Assembly: GCA_964598225.1 (NCBI GenBank)
Contig: CAZRBG010000019.1
Location: 20,180 to 84,179, forward strand
Direction of reading: 5' to 3'
DNA length: 64,000 nt
Origin: SG8-4 sp964598225
GTDB lineage: Bacteria; Planctomycetota; Phycisphaerae; Sedimentisphaerales; Anaerobacaceae
The notes beneath the pieces are model-generated. The model had not been told where the DNA came from, searched no databases, and saw only the letters and a program-made list of their open reading frames with translations. The stretch's first letter is position 1; each line of letters begins with the position of its first letter. The position numbers were made by a program, and so were the translations under genes. Below are positions 49,786 through 57,161 of the stretch, one piece after another.

Positions 49786-49827
49786 GATATACTCCTTTTT
49801 CAAAATAGGACACGAGGATGTGCCTCG

Positions 49828-49885
49828 CATCCTGATAACCTGATTCCCTGATAACCACTACCAGACCTTCTGATCTATTGATAGG
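49828..49885. repeat. Third cluster of CCTGATAA / TATCAGG repeats
   Basis: Units such as CCTGATAACCTGATTCCCTG and TTCTGATCTATTGAT. The string CTGATTCCCTGATAACCACT occurs both here and near 48040-48059, so these clusters share a common origin. They lie between the amidohydrolase and antiporter genes. Confidence 0.6.
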
Positions 49886-49932
49886 CTCCTGCTCGACCCC
49901 TCGTCGGCCCGCGGCTCCCACGGCTTGGATGG

Positions 49933-50898
49933 TCAGACGTTAAAAAGGTAGATCAGATATGCGACGTACGCGCAAAACAGGACGGCTCCGACGGGGCGGC
50001 TTATCTTGCGCCGGCCGAGTATTGTCGCCAGCGCGAAAGCAGCGCTGACAGTGACAACAATCCAGTAGTCAATGCCGACAGCCAGCCTGGGTTCGGTGAT
50101 CGTGAACGGCTTGAGCAGGCCGGCCGCTCCTGTGACCAGCAGGGTGTTGAAAACGTTCGAGCCGACGAGGTTGCCTACGGAGATATCGTGATGGCCCTTC
50201 AAAGTTGCTACGACACAGGTCACAAGTTCCGGCAGCGAGGTGCCGAATGCGATAATAGTCAGAGCGATGACCGCTTCGCTCAGGCCGATCGCTTTGCCGA
50301 TGTGAACTGCGCCGCGGACCGCCATATCGGCTCCGGCGGCAAGGCCGATCAATCCTATGACGATGAGGATCAAATTCTTTTTAACGTCTTTGGTATCCAC
50401 TTCTATGCCCAGATCGCCTTCACTTGTGCGGCTGCGAGATTCTCGGCGGGCCAGAAATACTGTCAAAGAGATTAGTCCGGCGAAGACGGCCAGCAGTATC
50501 GCCGCTTCCGGCCTGGTTATCTGCGAGTCGTGCAGGAAAGGCGCCAGCAGCAGGATGACTGCGAGCATGGCCGGGATTTCCCAACGGACAGTCCGTTTCT
50601 GGACCAGCAGCGGGCTTATGATGGAGATCAAGCCGCCCACTAGCGCGAGGTTGGCGATGTTGGAGCCGAAAACGTTTCCGAGCGCCAGATCGCCGCCGTT
50701 TTCGCGAAAAGCCCCGGCGATACTCGCGGCCATCTCCGGCGCTGAAGTACCCATTGCCACGATAGTAAGGCCGACGACCAGAGGCGTAACGCCGAAAAGC
50801 ATGGCCAGGCCGACTGCGCCGGCGACCAGCAAATCGGCGCTCTTCCAGAGTATTACCAGCCCGCCGACCAGCAGTATGATAGCTAACGGAATGTCCAT
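49933..50898 (-). CDS. Sodium/calcium exchanger family antiporter (YrbG-like)
   Basis: A 321-residue CaCA-family inner-membrane antiporter exchanging Ca2+ for Na+ or H+. The two inverted halves each carry the family's alpha repeats: first VAMGTSAPEMAASIAGAF with GNVFGSNIANLALVGG, second IAFGTSLPELVTCVVATLKG with GNLVGSNVFNTLLVTG. About ten hydrophobic segments are visible. The acidic residues of the alpha repeats (Glu in GTSAPEM and GTSLPEL) are kept, so it should be active. Length and order are normal. It has its own upstream region with no strong promoter and is separated from the amidohydrolase gene by a repeat cluster. Confidence 0.93.
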   Translation of the reverse strand: MDIPLAIILLVGGLVILWKSADLLVAGAVGLAMLFGVTPLVVGLTIVAMGTSAPEMAASIAGAFRENGGDLALGNVFGSNIANLALVGGLISIISPLLVQKRTVRWEIPAMLAVILLLAPFLHDSQITRPEAAILLAVFAGLISLTVFLARRESRSRTSEGDLGIEVDTKDVKKNLILIVIGLIGLAAGADMAVRGAVHIGKAIGLSEAVIALTIIAFGTSLPELVTCVVATLKGHHDISVGNLVGSNVFNTLLVTGAAGLLKPFTITEPRLAVGIDYWIVVTVSAAFALATILGRRKISRPVGAVLFCAYVAYLIYLFNV

Positions 50899-51035
50899 GT
50901 TTTCACCGAATCAAGATCTCAGCCGCGACTCATTCGTCGGCCCATTTACGGCAAAAAATAACCGAAGATCGAGAAGATAGCAAGCAAGAGATAATGATGA
51001 CGGGGCAATACAACTTTTTTTAAAAATTCCAAATT

Positions 51036-51083
51036 CGAAGTCTATATTCGACCTTTGGGAAACGCCTTTATATATAGAGGTAC
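51036..51083 (+). promoter_or_regulatory. Upstream element A (AGTCTATATTCGACC...TTATATATAGAGG)
   Basis: A 45-base AT-rich segment ahead of the sigma-like gene. It contains AGTCTATATTCGACC and TTATATATAGAGG. The same order of two blocks is found ahead of the prepilin-type gene at 51546-51594 (AGTCCATTTTCGGCC and TTATATATAGAAGG), with 12 of 15 and about 11 of 13 matching bases. The two may be related promoters, possibly read by the same alternative sigma factor. Confidence 0.45.
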
Positions 51084-51136
51084 AGTGTACGCCTTATCAG
51101 AACGAGATATCGGCGAATACTTGGGGATATAAAGCC

Positions 51137-51445
51137 GTGCCTTTGCGAGATTCACAACTGCCGCACGAGCAGAGCCTGTCCCGAGCTTGCCGGGGGGATG
51201 CCGAACTGATACAGAGGGCGGCTTATGGTGATACCGAAGCGTTCGTACGTCTATACATCATGTTCGTTCCGGCGCTGAGGCGTTTCTTCACCAAACACGG
51301 AGCCGACCGAGAGCTATGCACCGAGTTGGTCCAGAGAACCCTGGTTCACTTATGGACAGAACGGGCAGACTTTCACGCGGATACGTCGTTCGATCGCGCC
51401 CTCAGAAAACTGCGAAGAAACTTAGGGGACTTTGTCGACGAATAA
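51137..51445 (+). CDS. Truncated sigma-like protein, region 2 only
   Basis: A 102-residue protein beginning with GTG at 51137. AAYGDTEAFVRLYIMFVPAL then RRFF and TELVQRTLVHLWTERADFHA match the region 2 part of ECF-type sigma factors (DTEAFxxLYxxxxP, the DVVQETFLRxW-like helix). After region 2 the frame closes; no region 4 or linker follows in any frame. The N-terminal 25 residues are acidic and unrelated. It might be a gene remnant or a region-2-only protein that binds RNA polymerase without recognising a -35 element. A Shine-Dalgarno sequence (GGGGAT) is weak. It precedes a prepilin-type gene with a similar upstream element. Confidence 0.55.
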   Translation: MPLRDSQLPHEQSLSRACRGDAELIQRAAYGDTEAFVRLYIMFVPALRRFFTKHGADRELCTELVQRTLVHLWTERADFHADTSFDRALRKLRRNLGDFVDE

Positions 51446-51545
51446 AGTGATTCAGACAAGGTTGATACAACACGCCCAGCGTCAAAAAAAATTCGCCGAT
51501 TCTGGCCCGTGAGGGCGACTATTGAAAAAATTCTTAAAAAATCTC

Positions 51546-51594
51546 AAGAATGCGAGTCCATTTTCGGCCACTTATGGTACTTATATATAGAAGG
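51546..51594 (+). promoter_or_regulatory. Upstream element B (AGTCCATTTTCGGCC...TTATATATAGAAGG)
   Basis: Second copy of the two-block upstream element seen at 51036-51083, here ahead of the prepilin-type gene. The blocks are AGTCCATTTTCGGCC and TTATATATAGAAGG; the spacing between them is about three bases shorter than in the first copy. Confidence 0.45.
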
Positions 51595-51740
51595 ACGTAG
51601 TTTTTTTGACAGCGCCGTTTGACGAAAACATCTTTGACAGAGCCGGCAGCGAGAACAACACACGGCGAGGAACAACGCTTAGGATAAGCAGCAAGGTTAG
51701 TGTGCGCCGGCGATTTAACAATACATTGACAACCAAGACC

Positions 51741-52757
51741 ATGAGAATCCGCAAAGTGAAAATATATTGTCATCCCTGCGAAGGCAGGGACAATAGTAAG
51801 CTTGTCCTGAATGAGCCTTTAGCCCTGAGCACGATCGAAGGCCAAGTCAAGGGATCGTCAATTTATACCCCAGGTATAGTAAATCCAAAGGGATTTACGC
51901 TTATTGAGCTTCTGGTCGTGATCGCTGTAATTTCACTGCTCATAGCCCTGCTGATTCCGGCATTGCGCGCCGCCAAAGAGCAGGGCCAGCGGGCAGTTTG
52001 TATGAGCAATCACAGGCAGCTCACCTTAGCGTGGTTGGCCTATGCGAGCGAATACGATGGCAAGCTCGTTCGTGGTGACGCTGGCAGGACCTATATAAAA
52101 GGTAAGAATATTACGAAAGGTTGGGCCGGCAATTACTTCCTCCCTTATGAACCAAAACCACAGGGACGAGCGGCGCAGCTTTTTGAACCTGGCGATAAAG
52201 GCGCTTTGTGGCCGTGGATTCAGGATCTCGGTGTCTACCGCTGTCCTCGCGGTCGCGCGGGTCACCGGCTGACATACGCCGTAGTTTCCTCAGCAAACGG
52301 CGGCAATGGTGTGGAAGGAACTTACATAGAGAATACCGGAGGCAGCGAGTGGACGCGTATGGGCAAACGCGTCGGCTCTACAGTATTGCTATTAAGGAGA
52401 TTGGAAGATATTGTTAGTCTGGGACCCGGCCGGAGAGCAGTCTTCGTCGATACCGGCCAAATAATGACTTCTTTCTACTTAGCTTATGTTTACCCCAAGT
52501 GGGATCTTGTGCCGCCGAAGCAACATTGCGAAGGATGTACTCTCTCAATGGCTGACGGCCATGCCGAGTACTGGAAATGGAAGGGCCGTGAGACTATGAA
52601 CGTGCCTGGAAAAATGATGCCTTTGGGCAACTTATTCCAAGAATGGTTGGATGGACCAGACTATGAACCTCAAACTGAGGACGGCATGTATGACCTGCAG
52701 AGAATGCAGAAGGTGATTTGGGGCAGGTTAGGATATACGGCGGAGGCTAAACCGTAG
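51741..52757 (+). CDS. Prepilin-type secreted protein with repeat-extended leader
   Basis: A 338-residue member of the same planctomycetal pseudopilin-like family as the gene at 38095. The cleavage site is NPKG/FTLIELLVVIAVISLLIA, followed by LIPALRAAKEQGQRAVCMSN then HRQLTLAWLAYASE; CTLSMADGHAEYW supplies the late DGHA motif. The leader is odd. Between the ATG at 51741 and the cleavage site lie about 50 residues, of which CHPCEGRDNSKLVLNEPLAL are encoded by a dispersed hairpin repeat (51769-51794 and following). An upstream TTG at 51606 would lengthen it by 45 more. No start has a strong ribosome binding site, so the start is uncertain. Whether the long leader still allows processing is unclear. 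Confidence 0.75.
   Translation: MRIRKVKIYCHPCEGRDNSKLVLNEPLALSTIEGQVKGSSIYTPGIVNPKGFTLIELLVVIAVISLLIALLIPALRAAKEQGQRAVCMSNHRQLTLAWLAYASEYDGKLVRGDAGRTYIKGKNITKGWAGNYFLPYEPKPQGRAAQLFEPGDKGALWPWIQDLGVYRCPRGRAGHRLTYAVVSSANGGNGVEGTYIENTGGSEWTRMGKRVGSTVLLLRRLEDIVSLGPGRRAVFVDTGQIMTSFYLAYVYPKWDLVPPKQHCEGCTLSMADGHAEYWKWKGRETMNVPGKMMPLGNLFQEWLDGPDYEPQTEDGMYDLQRMQKVIWGRLGYTAEAKP
51769..51794. repeat. Dispersed hairpin repeat inside the prepilin leader
   Basis: GTCATCCCTGCGAAGGCAGG (51769-51788, plus GACAAT) has arms TCCCTGC / GCAGGGA and belongs to the same class as 399-427 and 14714-14740. It is followed by CTTGTCCTGAATGAGC and CCCTGAGCACGATCGAAGG (about 51800-51842), a diverged TTCGACTTCGCTCAG-type element. 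Both lie in frame within the coding leader. Confidence 0.7.
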
Positions 52758-52873
52758 CATAGAAAATGTTGCGGCAGGTGGGATATTAACCCGCCAAAGC
52801 TAGTGAGTGAGGAACAGTAACTGAATTCCCGGCACTGAATGACTGCGCATGCAAAAATGAAAGGAGTCTCGAC

Positions 52874-53032
52874 ATGCCTGATAAGTATCACGCCCTGCGA
52901 ATCCTGCTGATTTTGACACTTTTGCCAGGAATTGTTGTAGGGAAGGGGGAATTGCGTCCGGTACATTTTTTTAGCGTTTATCGCGTTAGGGCTGACAGCA
53001 GGCTTTTAACATTTACTATAGCTAAGCCATAA
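52874..53032 (+). pseudogene. Truncated secreted-protein ORF ending in repeat DNA
   Basis: A 52-codon ORF with a strong start: AAAGGAG eight bases before the ATG at 52874. It begins PDKYHALRILLILTLLPGIV, a good signal peptide, and then after GKGELRPV enters a sequence that recurs at 53982-54028, and stops. The strong start and signal followed by repeat DNA suggest a secreted-protein gene cut off by a rearrangement at the repeat. A genuine small exported peptide is less likely. Confidence 0.45.
52957..53003 (+). repeat. 47-bp direct repeat, left copy
   Basis: Matches 53982-54028 at 45 of 47 positions; the shared core is GCGTTTATCGCGTTAGGGCT then GACAGCAGGC. Beyond the core, both copies are followed by weaker similarity, including AAAGACG-CGTT and CTTGACAGGATAGCAGG versus CTTGACGGGATAACAGG. 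The two copies flank the PIN toxin-antitoxin pair. Confidence 0.85.
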
Positions 53033-53045
53033 ATTGACGATTGTC

Positions 53046-53141
53046 CCCATTCGACTGCGCTCAGGGCAGGCTCTGCTCCCTCGGCGCTGCTCTCCCTGGG
53101 GGGGACGCCTTTCGGCGGGGACAAGCTCGGCAGGGATGACA
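53046..53141. repeat. Diverged CATTCGACTGCGCTCAG repeat block
   Basis: CCATTCGACTGCGCTCAGGG at its start and GGCGGGGACAAGCTCGGCAG then GGATGAC at its end, with a GGGGGACGCCTTTCGGCGGG hairpin inside. It is a composite of the TTCGACTTCGCTCAG family and a GACGCC/GGCG hairpin. It lies between the truncated secreted ORF and the PIN gene. Confidence 0.6.
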
Positions 53142-53285
53142 ATAATATTGTTAAAGACGGCGTTCGTTAAATCACCGTCAAAACTTCCTTGACAGGATAG
53201 CAGGGTTTACATGTATTTTTTTACCACGAAGGAAGACTGAGAAATAAGGGTGGACTTTCCTGTTCCAATTAAGTCTAATATTGAC

Positions 53286-53768
53286 ATGGAAACGGTGTAC
53301 GTTGAAACATCTGTTATAAGTTATCTCTCAGCTTATCCCAGCCGTGATCTGGTTGTGGCTGCCCATCAACAAATCACCCGTGACTGGTGGCAAACTGTCC
53401 GCGAACGGTTCGAGCTATATATCTCTGAGCTGGTGCTGGCCGAGATACGTGCAGGAGACCCGGAAGCGGGGACGAAAAGGCTGGAGTTGATCCAGGATAT
53501 ATCCGTCCTCGAACAGACCGAAGACGTGGGCGTTTTGGTCAGACATTACGACAAGACACTCGGCTTGACCGGCAGAGCGCGTGCAGATATCCCTCACTTT
53601 GCATTCGCCGTATCTTATGAGATGGACTATCTCGTTACCTGGAACTGTTCTCACATCGCCAACGGCCAAATGATCAAGAGACTTATCACGGTAAATAACG
53701 AATTGAAGCGCAGGACTCCATTAATCGTTACGCCGGAAGAGATCATGGAAACGCCGGAGGGCCACTAA
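53286..53768 (+). CDS. PIN-domain toxin (VapC-like RNase)
   Basis: A 160-residue PIN-domain protein, probably an RNase toxin. It begins METVYVETSVISYLSAYPSR with the first acidic residue (the family T/D-S-v-i motif, here VETSVIS with Glu in place of the usual Asp). ELYISELVLAEIRAGDPEAG carries the second conserved acidic residue. Later come RADIPHFAFAVSYEMDYLVT then WNCSHIANGQ, with the third acidic pair and the typical WNxxH segment of this subgroup. I chose the ATG at 53286 over an upstream in-frame start at 53250 because residues before it do not fit. The small antitoxin gene begins one base after the stop. The pair is flanked by a 47-bp direct repeat. Confidence 0.8.
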   Translation: METVYVETSVISYLSAYPSRDLVVAAHQQITRDWWQTVRERFELYISELVLAEIRAGDPEAGTKRLELIQDISVLEQTEDVGVLVRHYDKTLGLTGRARADIPHFAFAVSYEMDYLVTWNCSHIANGQMIKRLITVNNELKRRTPLIVTPEEIMETPEGH

Positions 53769-53769
53769 C

Positions 53770-53922
53770 ATGAATAATGATCCAATCGTTGAAGAGGTCC
53801 GAGACGCACGCGCGAAATTGTTCGAAGAATGCGGCGAGGATTTGGAGAAACTGCTGCGATACCTCAAAGAGCAGGAGAGCCAAGACCGGGACCGGCTGGT
53901 CTCAAAACTGCGCACAAACTAA
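53770..53922 (+). CDS. Small antitoxin-like protein paired with the PIN toxin
   Basis: A 50-residue ORF: MNNDPIVEEVRDARAKLFEE, then CGEDLEKLLRYLKEQESQDR and a basic end. Short proteins starting xxDPIVEEVRxxR with a following helical DLxxLxxxLKxxE segment are common directly after PIN genes of this type and are taken as their antitoxins. The start is one base past the toxin stop, which implies coupled translation. Gene order toxin-first is less usual than antitoxin-first. The protein is too short for a domain call, so the role is inferred from position and pattern. Confidence 0.7.
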   Translation: MNNDPIVEEVRDARAKLFEECGEDLEKLLRYLKEQESQDRDRLVSKLRTN

Positions 53923-53981
53923 GAGAAGGATGGGGTCAAATCTTCTTTTACAACTTATTCTTAGGGGGAGAATTAAAGATC

Positions 53982-54028
53982 TCCGGTACATTGTTTAAGC
54001 GTTTATCGCGTTAGGGCTGACAGCAGGC
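53982..54028 (+). repeat. 47-bp direct repeat, right copy
   Basis: Right copy of the repeat at 52957-53003. It lies about 60 bases beyond the antitoxin gene. Between 53923 and 54178 there is no gene; the 54050-54180 part holds TTAATCAGTGAAATCAGTG and GTGAAATCCGTGAAATCTGT units, common decayed intergenic repeats. Confidence 0.85.
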
Positions 54029-54178
54029 CGTATATATGTAAAAGACGTCGTTTTTTAAATCTGAGTTAATCAGTGAAATCAGTGTCTAAAATTTCTTGAC
54101 GGGATAACAGGACGTTTTAATTGACTATTTACTATTGTTAAGGACGAAAGCGTGAAATCCGTGAAATCTGTGGCGTTT

Positions 54179-54403
54179 TCAAGACACGTTTTCGAGGCGG
54201 TCGGCGATCCAGACTTTTATGATTGACTGTCGCGGCACGCCGAGTCTTCTTGCTTCCTTGTCAAGCAGGTGTATCATCCACAGGGGAAAATCGACGTTGA
54301 CCCTTTTGTGCTGCTGTTCGGCTCTTTTTGCCTTCGTCATATCAAGATACTTCGAGATATCTTCACCGGCATCGAACCGTTTATCGAACTCACACGCTTT
54401 CAT
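54179..54403 (-). CDS. BrnA/CopG-type antitoxin
   Basis: A 74-residue protein: EFDKRFDAGEDISKYLDMTK, then KRVNVDFPLWMIHLLDKEAR then RLGVPRQSIIKVWIADRL. The second half is a ribbon-helix-helix DNA-binding domain (VNVDFPxWMxxxLDxEAxRLGVxRQSxIKxWI), typical of antitoxins that accompany BrnT-type toxins. It overlaps the 3' end of the brnT remnant by 14 bases, as in intact modules of this type, where the toxin comes first. With the toxin truncated, this antitoxin may be an orphan. Codons look undamaged. Confidence 0.8.
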   Translation of the reverse strand: MKACEFDKRFDAGEDISKYLDMTKAKRAEQQHKRVNVDFPLWMIHLLDKEARRLGVPRQSIIKVWIADRLENVS

Positions 54404-54599
54404 AGATATCGACCTCTTCTTTTCTTGAACGCCGTACTGATATAGTTCTTATTTTGTCATCTCTGTATGTGACCACCCCAGACCAGCATTTACCGGAGAT
54501 TCGTGCAATGACGAGGAATCTCGGTTCATCACTGGTCCTAACAGGAATTTCAATCAGATCGGGATTGTCCCAAAGCTCCTGAGCGTGTTCAAAATCGAA
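54390..54599 (-). pseudogene. 5'-truncated BrnT-type toxin gene
   Basis: The frame encodes FDFEHAQELWDNPDLIEIPV, then RFLVIARISGKCWSGVVTYR and IRTISVRRSRKEEVDIYESV before a stop overlapping the antitoxin start. This is the BrnT family pattern (FExAxELWDD, RxxxIGxIxGxxWxVVxTxR, IRxISxRRxRxxE). BrnT proteins normally begin some 20 residues earlier with a MxFEWDExKxxxNxxKHG segment. Here a TAG stop stands directly before the first Phe codon and no start codon exists in the frame before the conserved core, so the 5' end is missing. The DNA upstream (54600-54680) is repeat-like, suggesting a rearrangement. Toxicity is unlikely. Confidence 0.75.
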
Positions 54600-54739
54600 C
54601 TAAATGAATAAGGAGCCGCTTCGCGGGGCTGTTCTAATAGGTTCCTCGGCAAGCTCGGAATGACACATTGAGTTTTGTTAGAGTGCCTAAATTATTCTGC
54701 CCGGAACAAAACGCATTTAATTCGTGCTAATTAGTGTAT
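54600..54739. other. Repeat-like stretch between brnT remnant and fabF
   Basis: Contains AGGAGCCGCTTCGCGGGGCT and CTCGGCAAGCTCGGAATGAC, both typical dispersed repeat pieces, and then AATTCGTGCTAATTAGTG near the fabF stop. It replaces the expected 5' end of brnT. No gene seen. Confidence 0.5.
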
Positions 54740-55984
54740 CTACAGCTTTCCGACGACGAGGCATGCGTTGTGGCCGCCGAAGCCGAAGGAATTGCTAAGG
54801 GCGGTGTTGACCTTTGTTTGGCGAGCTTTCAGCGGGACGAAGTCCATCTGCTGGCCGCACTTCGGGTCGGGCTTCTCCAGGTTTCGGGTAGGGGGGACGA
54901 CGGATTCATTTATTACCTTTACGCAGACGATCAACTCGACCGCGGCGCTGGCGCCGAGAAGATGGCCGAGGCAACTCTTGGTTGAGCTGACTGGTATCTT
55001 CGGTGCATGCTCGCCGAACACGCGTCCGATCGCGGCGCTTTCGGCGATGTCGTTAAGTTCGGTGCCGGTACCGTGAGCGTTGATGTAGTCAATTTTCTCC
55101 GGTGTCAGACCCGCATCGGCAAGCGCCACTTCTATCGTCACTGCCGCGCCGTCGCCGTCCGGCAGAGGGGCGGTAATATGGTAGCCGTCGTCCGTTGCTC
55201 CGTAGCCAAGCAGCTCGGCGTAGATGTCGGCGCCTCGCTTTTTGGCGTGATCAAGCTCTTCGAGGACCAGAATGCCGGCGCCTTCGGAGAGGACGAATCC
55301 GTCTCTGTCGCTATCGAAAGGTCTGGACGCTGCCGGCGGATCTTCGTTGCGAACGCTCAGCGAGCGAGCGGCGCAGAAAGACGCCAGTCCGACAGGAGTG
55401 AGTGCAGCTTCGGCGCCGCCGGTGATCATGACGTCACTTCGTCCGGCGAGAATATTGCAGTAGGCTTCTCCGATGGCGTGATTGCCGGATGCACAGGCGC
55501 TCAGCACGCAGAAATTAGGCCCGCGCAACCCGTATTGTATAGCTACATTGCCGCTGCCGGCATTGGCCATGAGTCTGGGAACGCAGAAGGGCGATACCTT
55601 GCCCGGCCCTTTGTCGAGAAGCCTTTTGTGTTGATCTTCGATTTCCTTGATGCCGCCTATGCCGGTGCCAATAACAACGCCTGCGCGGAAGACGTCCTCT
55701 TTGGAGAAATCAATGCCGCTGTCTTCAACGGCCTGGCTCGCCGCGGCGATAGCGAACTGTGTGAACCGGTCCATCCGCTTGCTCTCACGTCGGTCGATGT
55801 ATTTCGTGACGTCGAAGTTCTTGATTTCACCGCCGAAACGAACGGGATACTCGCTCGTGTCAAAGGATTCAATGGTGGAGACGCCGCTTCTGCCTTCGCA
55901 CAGAGCGGCAAATAGGTCGTGGGTGGACTCGGCTAATGCAGTCACACAACCAAGGCCCGTAATAACAACTCGCCTCTTACTCAT
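54740..55984 (-). CDS. fabF: 3-oxoacyl-ACP synthase II
   Basis: FabF elongates acyl-ACP chains by condensation with malonyl-ACP. The 414-residue protein has the thiolase-fold Cys-His-His site: VLSACASGNHAIGEAY, INAHGTGTELNDIAESAAI and STKSCLGHLLGASAAVELIV. The opening RRVVITGLGCVTALAESTHD and the end SFGFGGHNACLVVGKL match the family. It is last in the fabG-acpP-fabF operon on the minus strand, 14 bases after acpP. Nothing is missing. Confidence 0.97.
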   Translation of the reverse strand: MSKRRVVITGLGCVTALAESTHDLFAALCEGRSGVSTIESFDTSEYPVRFGGEIKNFDVTKYIDRRESKRMDRFTQFAIAAASQAVEDSGIDFSKEDVFRAGVVIGTGIGGIKEIEDQHKRLLDKGPGKVSPFCVPRLMANAGSGNVAIQYGLRGPNFCVLSACASGNHAIGEAYCNILAGRSDVMITGGAEAALTPVGLASFCAARSLSVRNEDPPAASRPFDSDRDGFVLSEGAGILVLEELDHAKKRGADIYAELLGYGATDDGYHITAPLPDGDGAAVTIEVALADAGLTPEKIDYINAHGTGTELNDIAESAAIGRVFGEHAPKIPVSSTKSCLGHLLGASAAVELIVCVKVINESVVPPTRNLEKPDPKCGQQMDFVPLKARQTKVNTALSNSFGFGGHNACLVVGKL

Positions 55985-55998
55985 ATCAAAACTATTCG

Positions 55999-56271
55999 CT
56001 ACTCTTGGCCCTTGGATTTTGCTATGGCGGCTATGTAATCGATGGCGGCGCCGACCGTCTGTATCTTCTCGGCTTCTTCATCCGGAATGCTCATGTCGAA
56101 TTCGTCTTCGAATTCCATTACCAGCTCGACGGTATCCAGAGAATCGGCGTTCAAGTCGTTGATAAACGAAGTCTCTCGAGTAATTTCCGACTTGTCGGCG
56201 CCCATTTGCTCACTTATTATTTCAACTACCCTCTTTTCAATAGCCTGAATATCTACGCCTTCAGCACTCAC
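55999..56271 (-). CDS. acpP: Acyl carrier protein
   Basis: A 90-residue acyl carrier protein. The phosphopantetheine attachment serine is in FINDLNADSLDTVELVMEFE (the DSLD motif, with ELVMEFEDEF after it). IPDEEAEKIQTVGAAIDYI is the standard third helix. It starts SAEGVDIQAIEKRVVEIISE, a few residues longer than typical AcpP at the N-terminus. It lies between fabG and fabF in one operon, the usual genomic place of acpP. The start is the ATG at 56271. Confidence 0.97.
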   Translation of the reverse strand: MSAEGVDIQAIEKRVVEIISEQMGADKSEITRETSFINDLNADSLDTVELVMEFEDEFDMSIPDEEAEKIQTVGAAIDYIAAIAKSKGQE

Positions 56272-56423
56272 TTGTCGATCCTCCCTAATAACATCAGGAA
56301 TCTATTTTTAATTGTTGATTGCTTTTTTCAGTAAAGCCGGCCATACGAGCAGCCTTTACAGTATATTTCGGCGGGCTATATTACCGGCAAAAATCGCCAT
56401 CTACAATCATTTTTTAATTTTTT

Positions 56424-57161
56424 TTACATGGCCATGCCGCCGTCTACGCAGAGCACCTGGCCCGTTATGTAGCCCGCTTGGTCGCTCGTGAGGAATCCGA
56501 CTGCTTTGGCGACGTCCTCGACCTGACCGAATCTGCGCACCGGGATAATATCTTTGGCCGCTTTTTTCACGGCATCCGGCAGGACCGCCGTCATCTCGGT
56601 CAGGATGAATCCCGGAGCGATGCAGTTGGCGGTAACGTTCTTCTTGCCGACTTCGCGGGCGACGGACTTGGTCATTCCGATAAGACCGGCCTTGCTGGCT
56701 GCGTAATTGCTCGATCCGGCCTGGCCCATGACGCCGGCCACCGAACTCATATTGACGATACGTCCGAATTTATTCCTTATCATCGAACGCAGCGACACAG
56801 TAGTGGCCATAAAAGCGGCCCGGAGGTTTACGCTGATAACGCTGTCAAAATCTTCATCCTTCATCTGCATCATCAGCTTGTCCCGCGTGATCCCCGCATT
56901 GTTCACAAGTATGCCGATGCCGCCGTGCTCGGACGCCAGTGATTCCAGCACCTCGGCAAAATCATCGGTCTTTGTTATATCCACGCATTTTGTAATGACC
57001 GTATGCCCGGCTTCTTTAGCCACTTTCTCCAACTCGGCAAGCTGCTCGCTGTTAATATCGATCCCCGCAACGAGCCGCCCCTGTTCGAGCAGGTCCAGCA
57101 CGATAGCCCGCCCGATCCCCCGGGCGGCCCCGGTAACCACAGCCAGTCTTTTTTCCGCCAT
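56424..57161 (-). CDS. fabG: 3-oxoacyl-ACP reductase
   Basis: FabG reduces 3-oxoacyl-ACP with NADPH. The 245-residue short-chain dehydrogenase has the Rossmann motif VVTGAARGIGRAIVLDLLEQ, NNAGITRDKLMMQMKDEDFD, the catalytic Ser in GRIVNMSSVAGVMGQAGSSN followed by YAASKAG (Tyr and Lys), and the end GYITGQVLCVDGGMAM. Two upstream in-frame ATGs exist (57176 and 57170). I chose 57161 because GGAG lies nine bases before it, although the longer forms are possible. It leads fabG-acpP-fabF; 57162-57594 upstream is without a gene. Confidence 0.96.
   Translation of the reverse strand: MAEKRLAVVTGAARGIGRAIVLDLLEQGRLVAGIDINSEQLAELEKVAKEAGHTVITKCVDITKTDDFAEVLESLASEHGGIGILVNNAGITRDKLMMQMKDEDFDSVISVNLRAAFMATTVSLRSMIRNKFGRIVNMSSVAGVMGQAGSSNYAASKAGLIGMTKSVAREVGKKNVTANCIAPGFILTEMTAVLPDAVKKAAKDIIPVRRFGQVEDVAKAVGFLTSDQAGYITGQVLCVDGGMAM

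Noticed and set aside
52957..54028. Integron attC sites around the toxin-antitoxin pair
   Set aside because: The shared core contains GTTAGGGC rather than GTTRRRY followed by the usual structure, and no matching RYYYAAC partner or integrase is seen.
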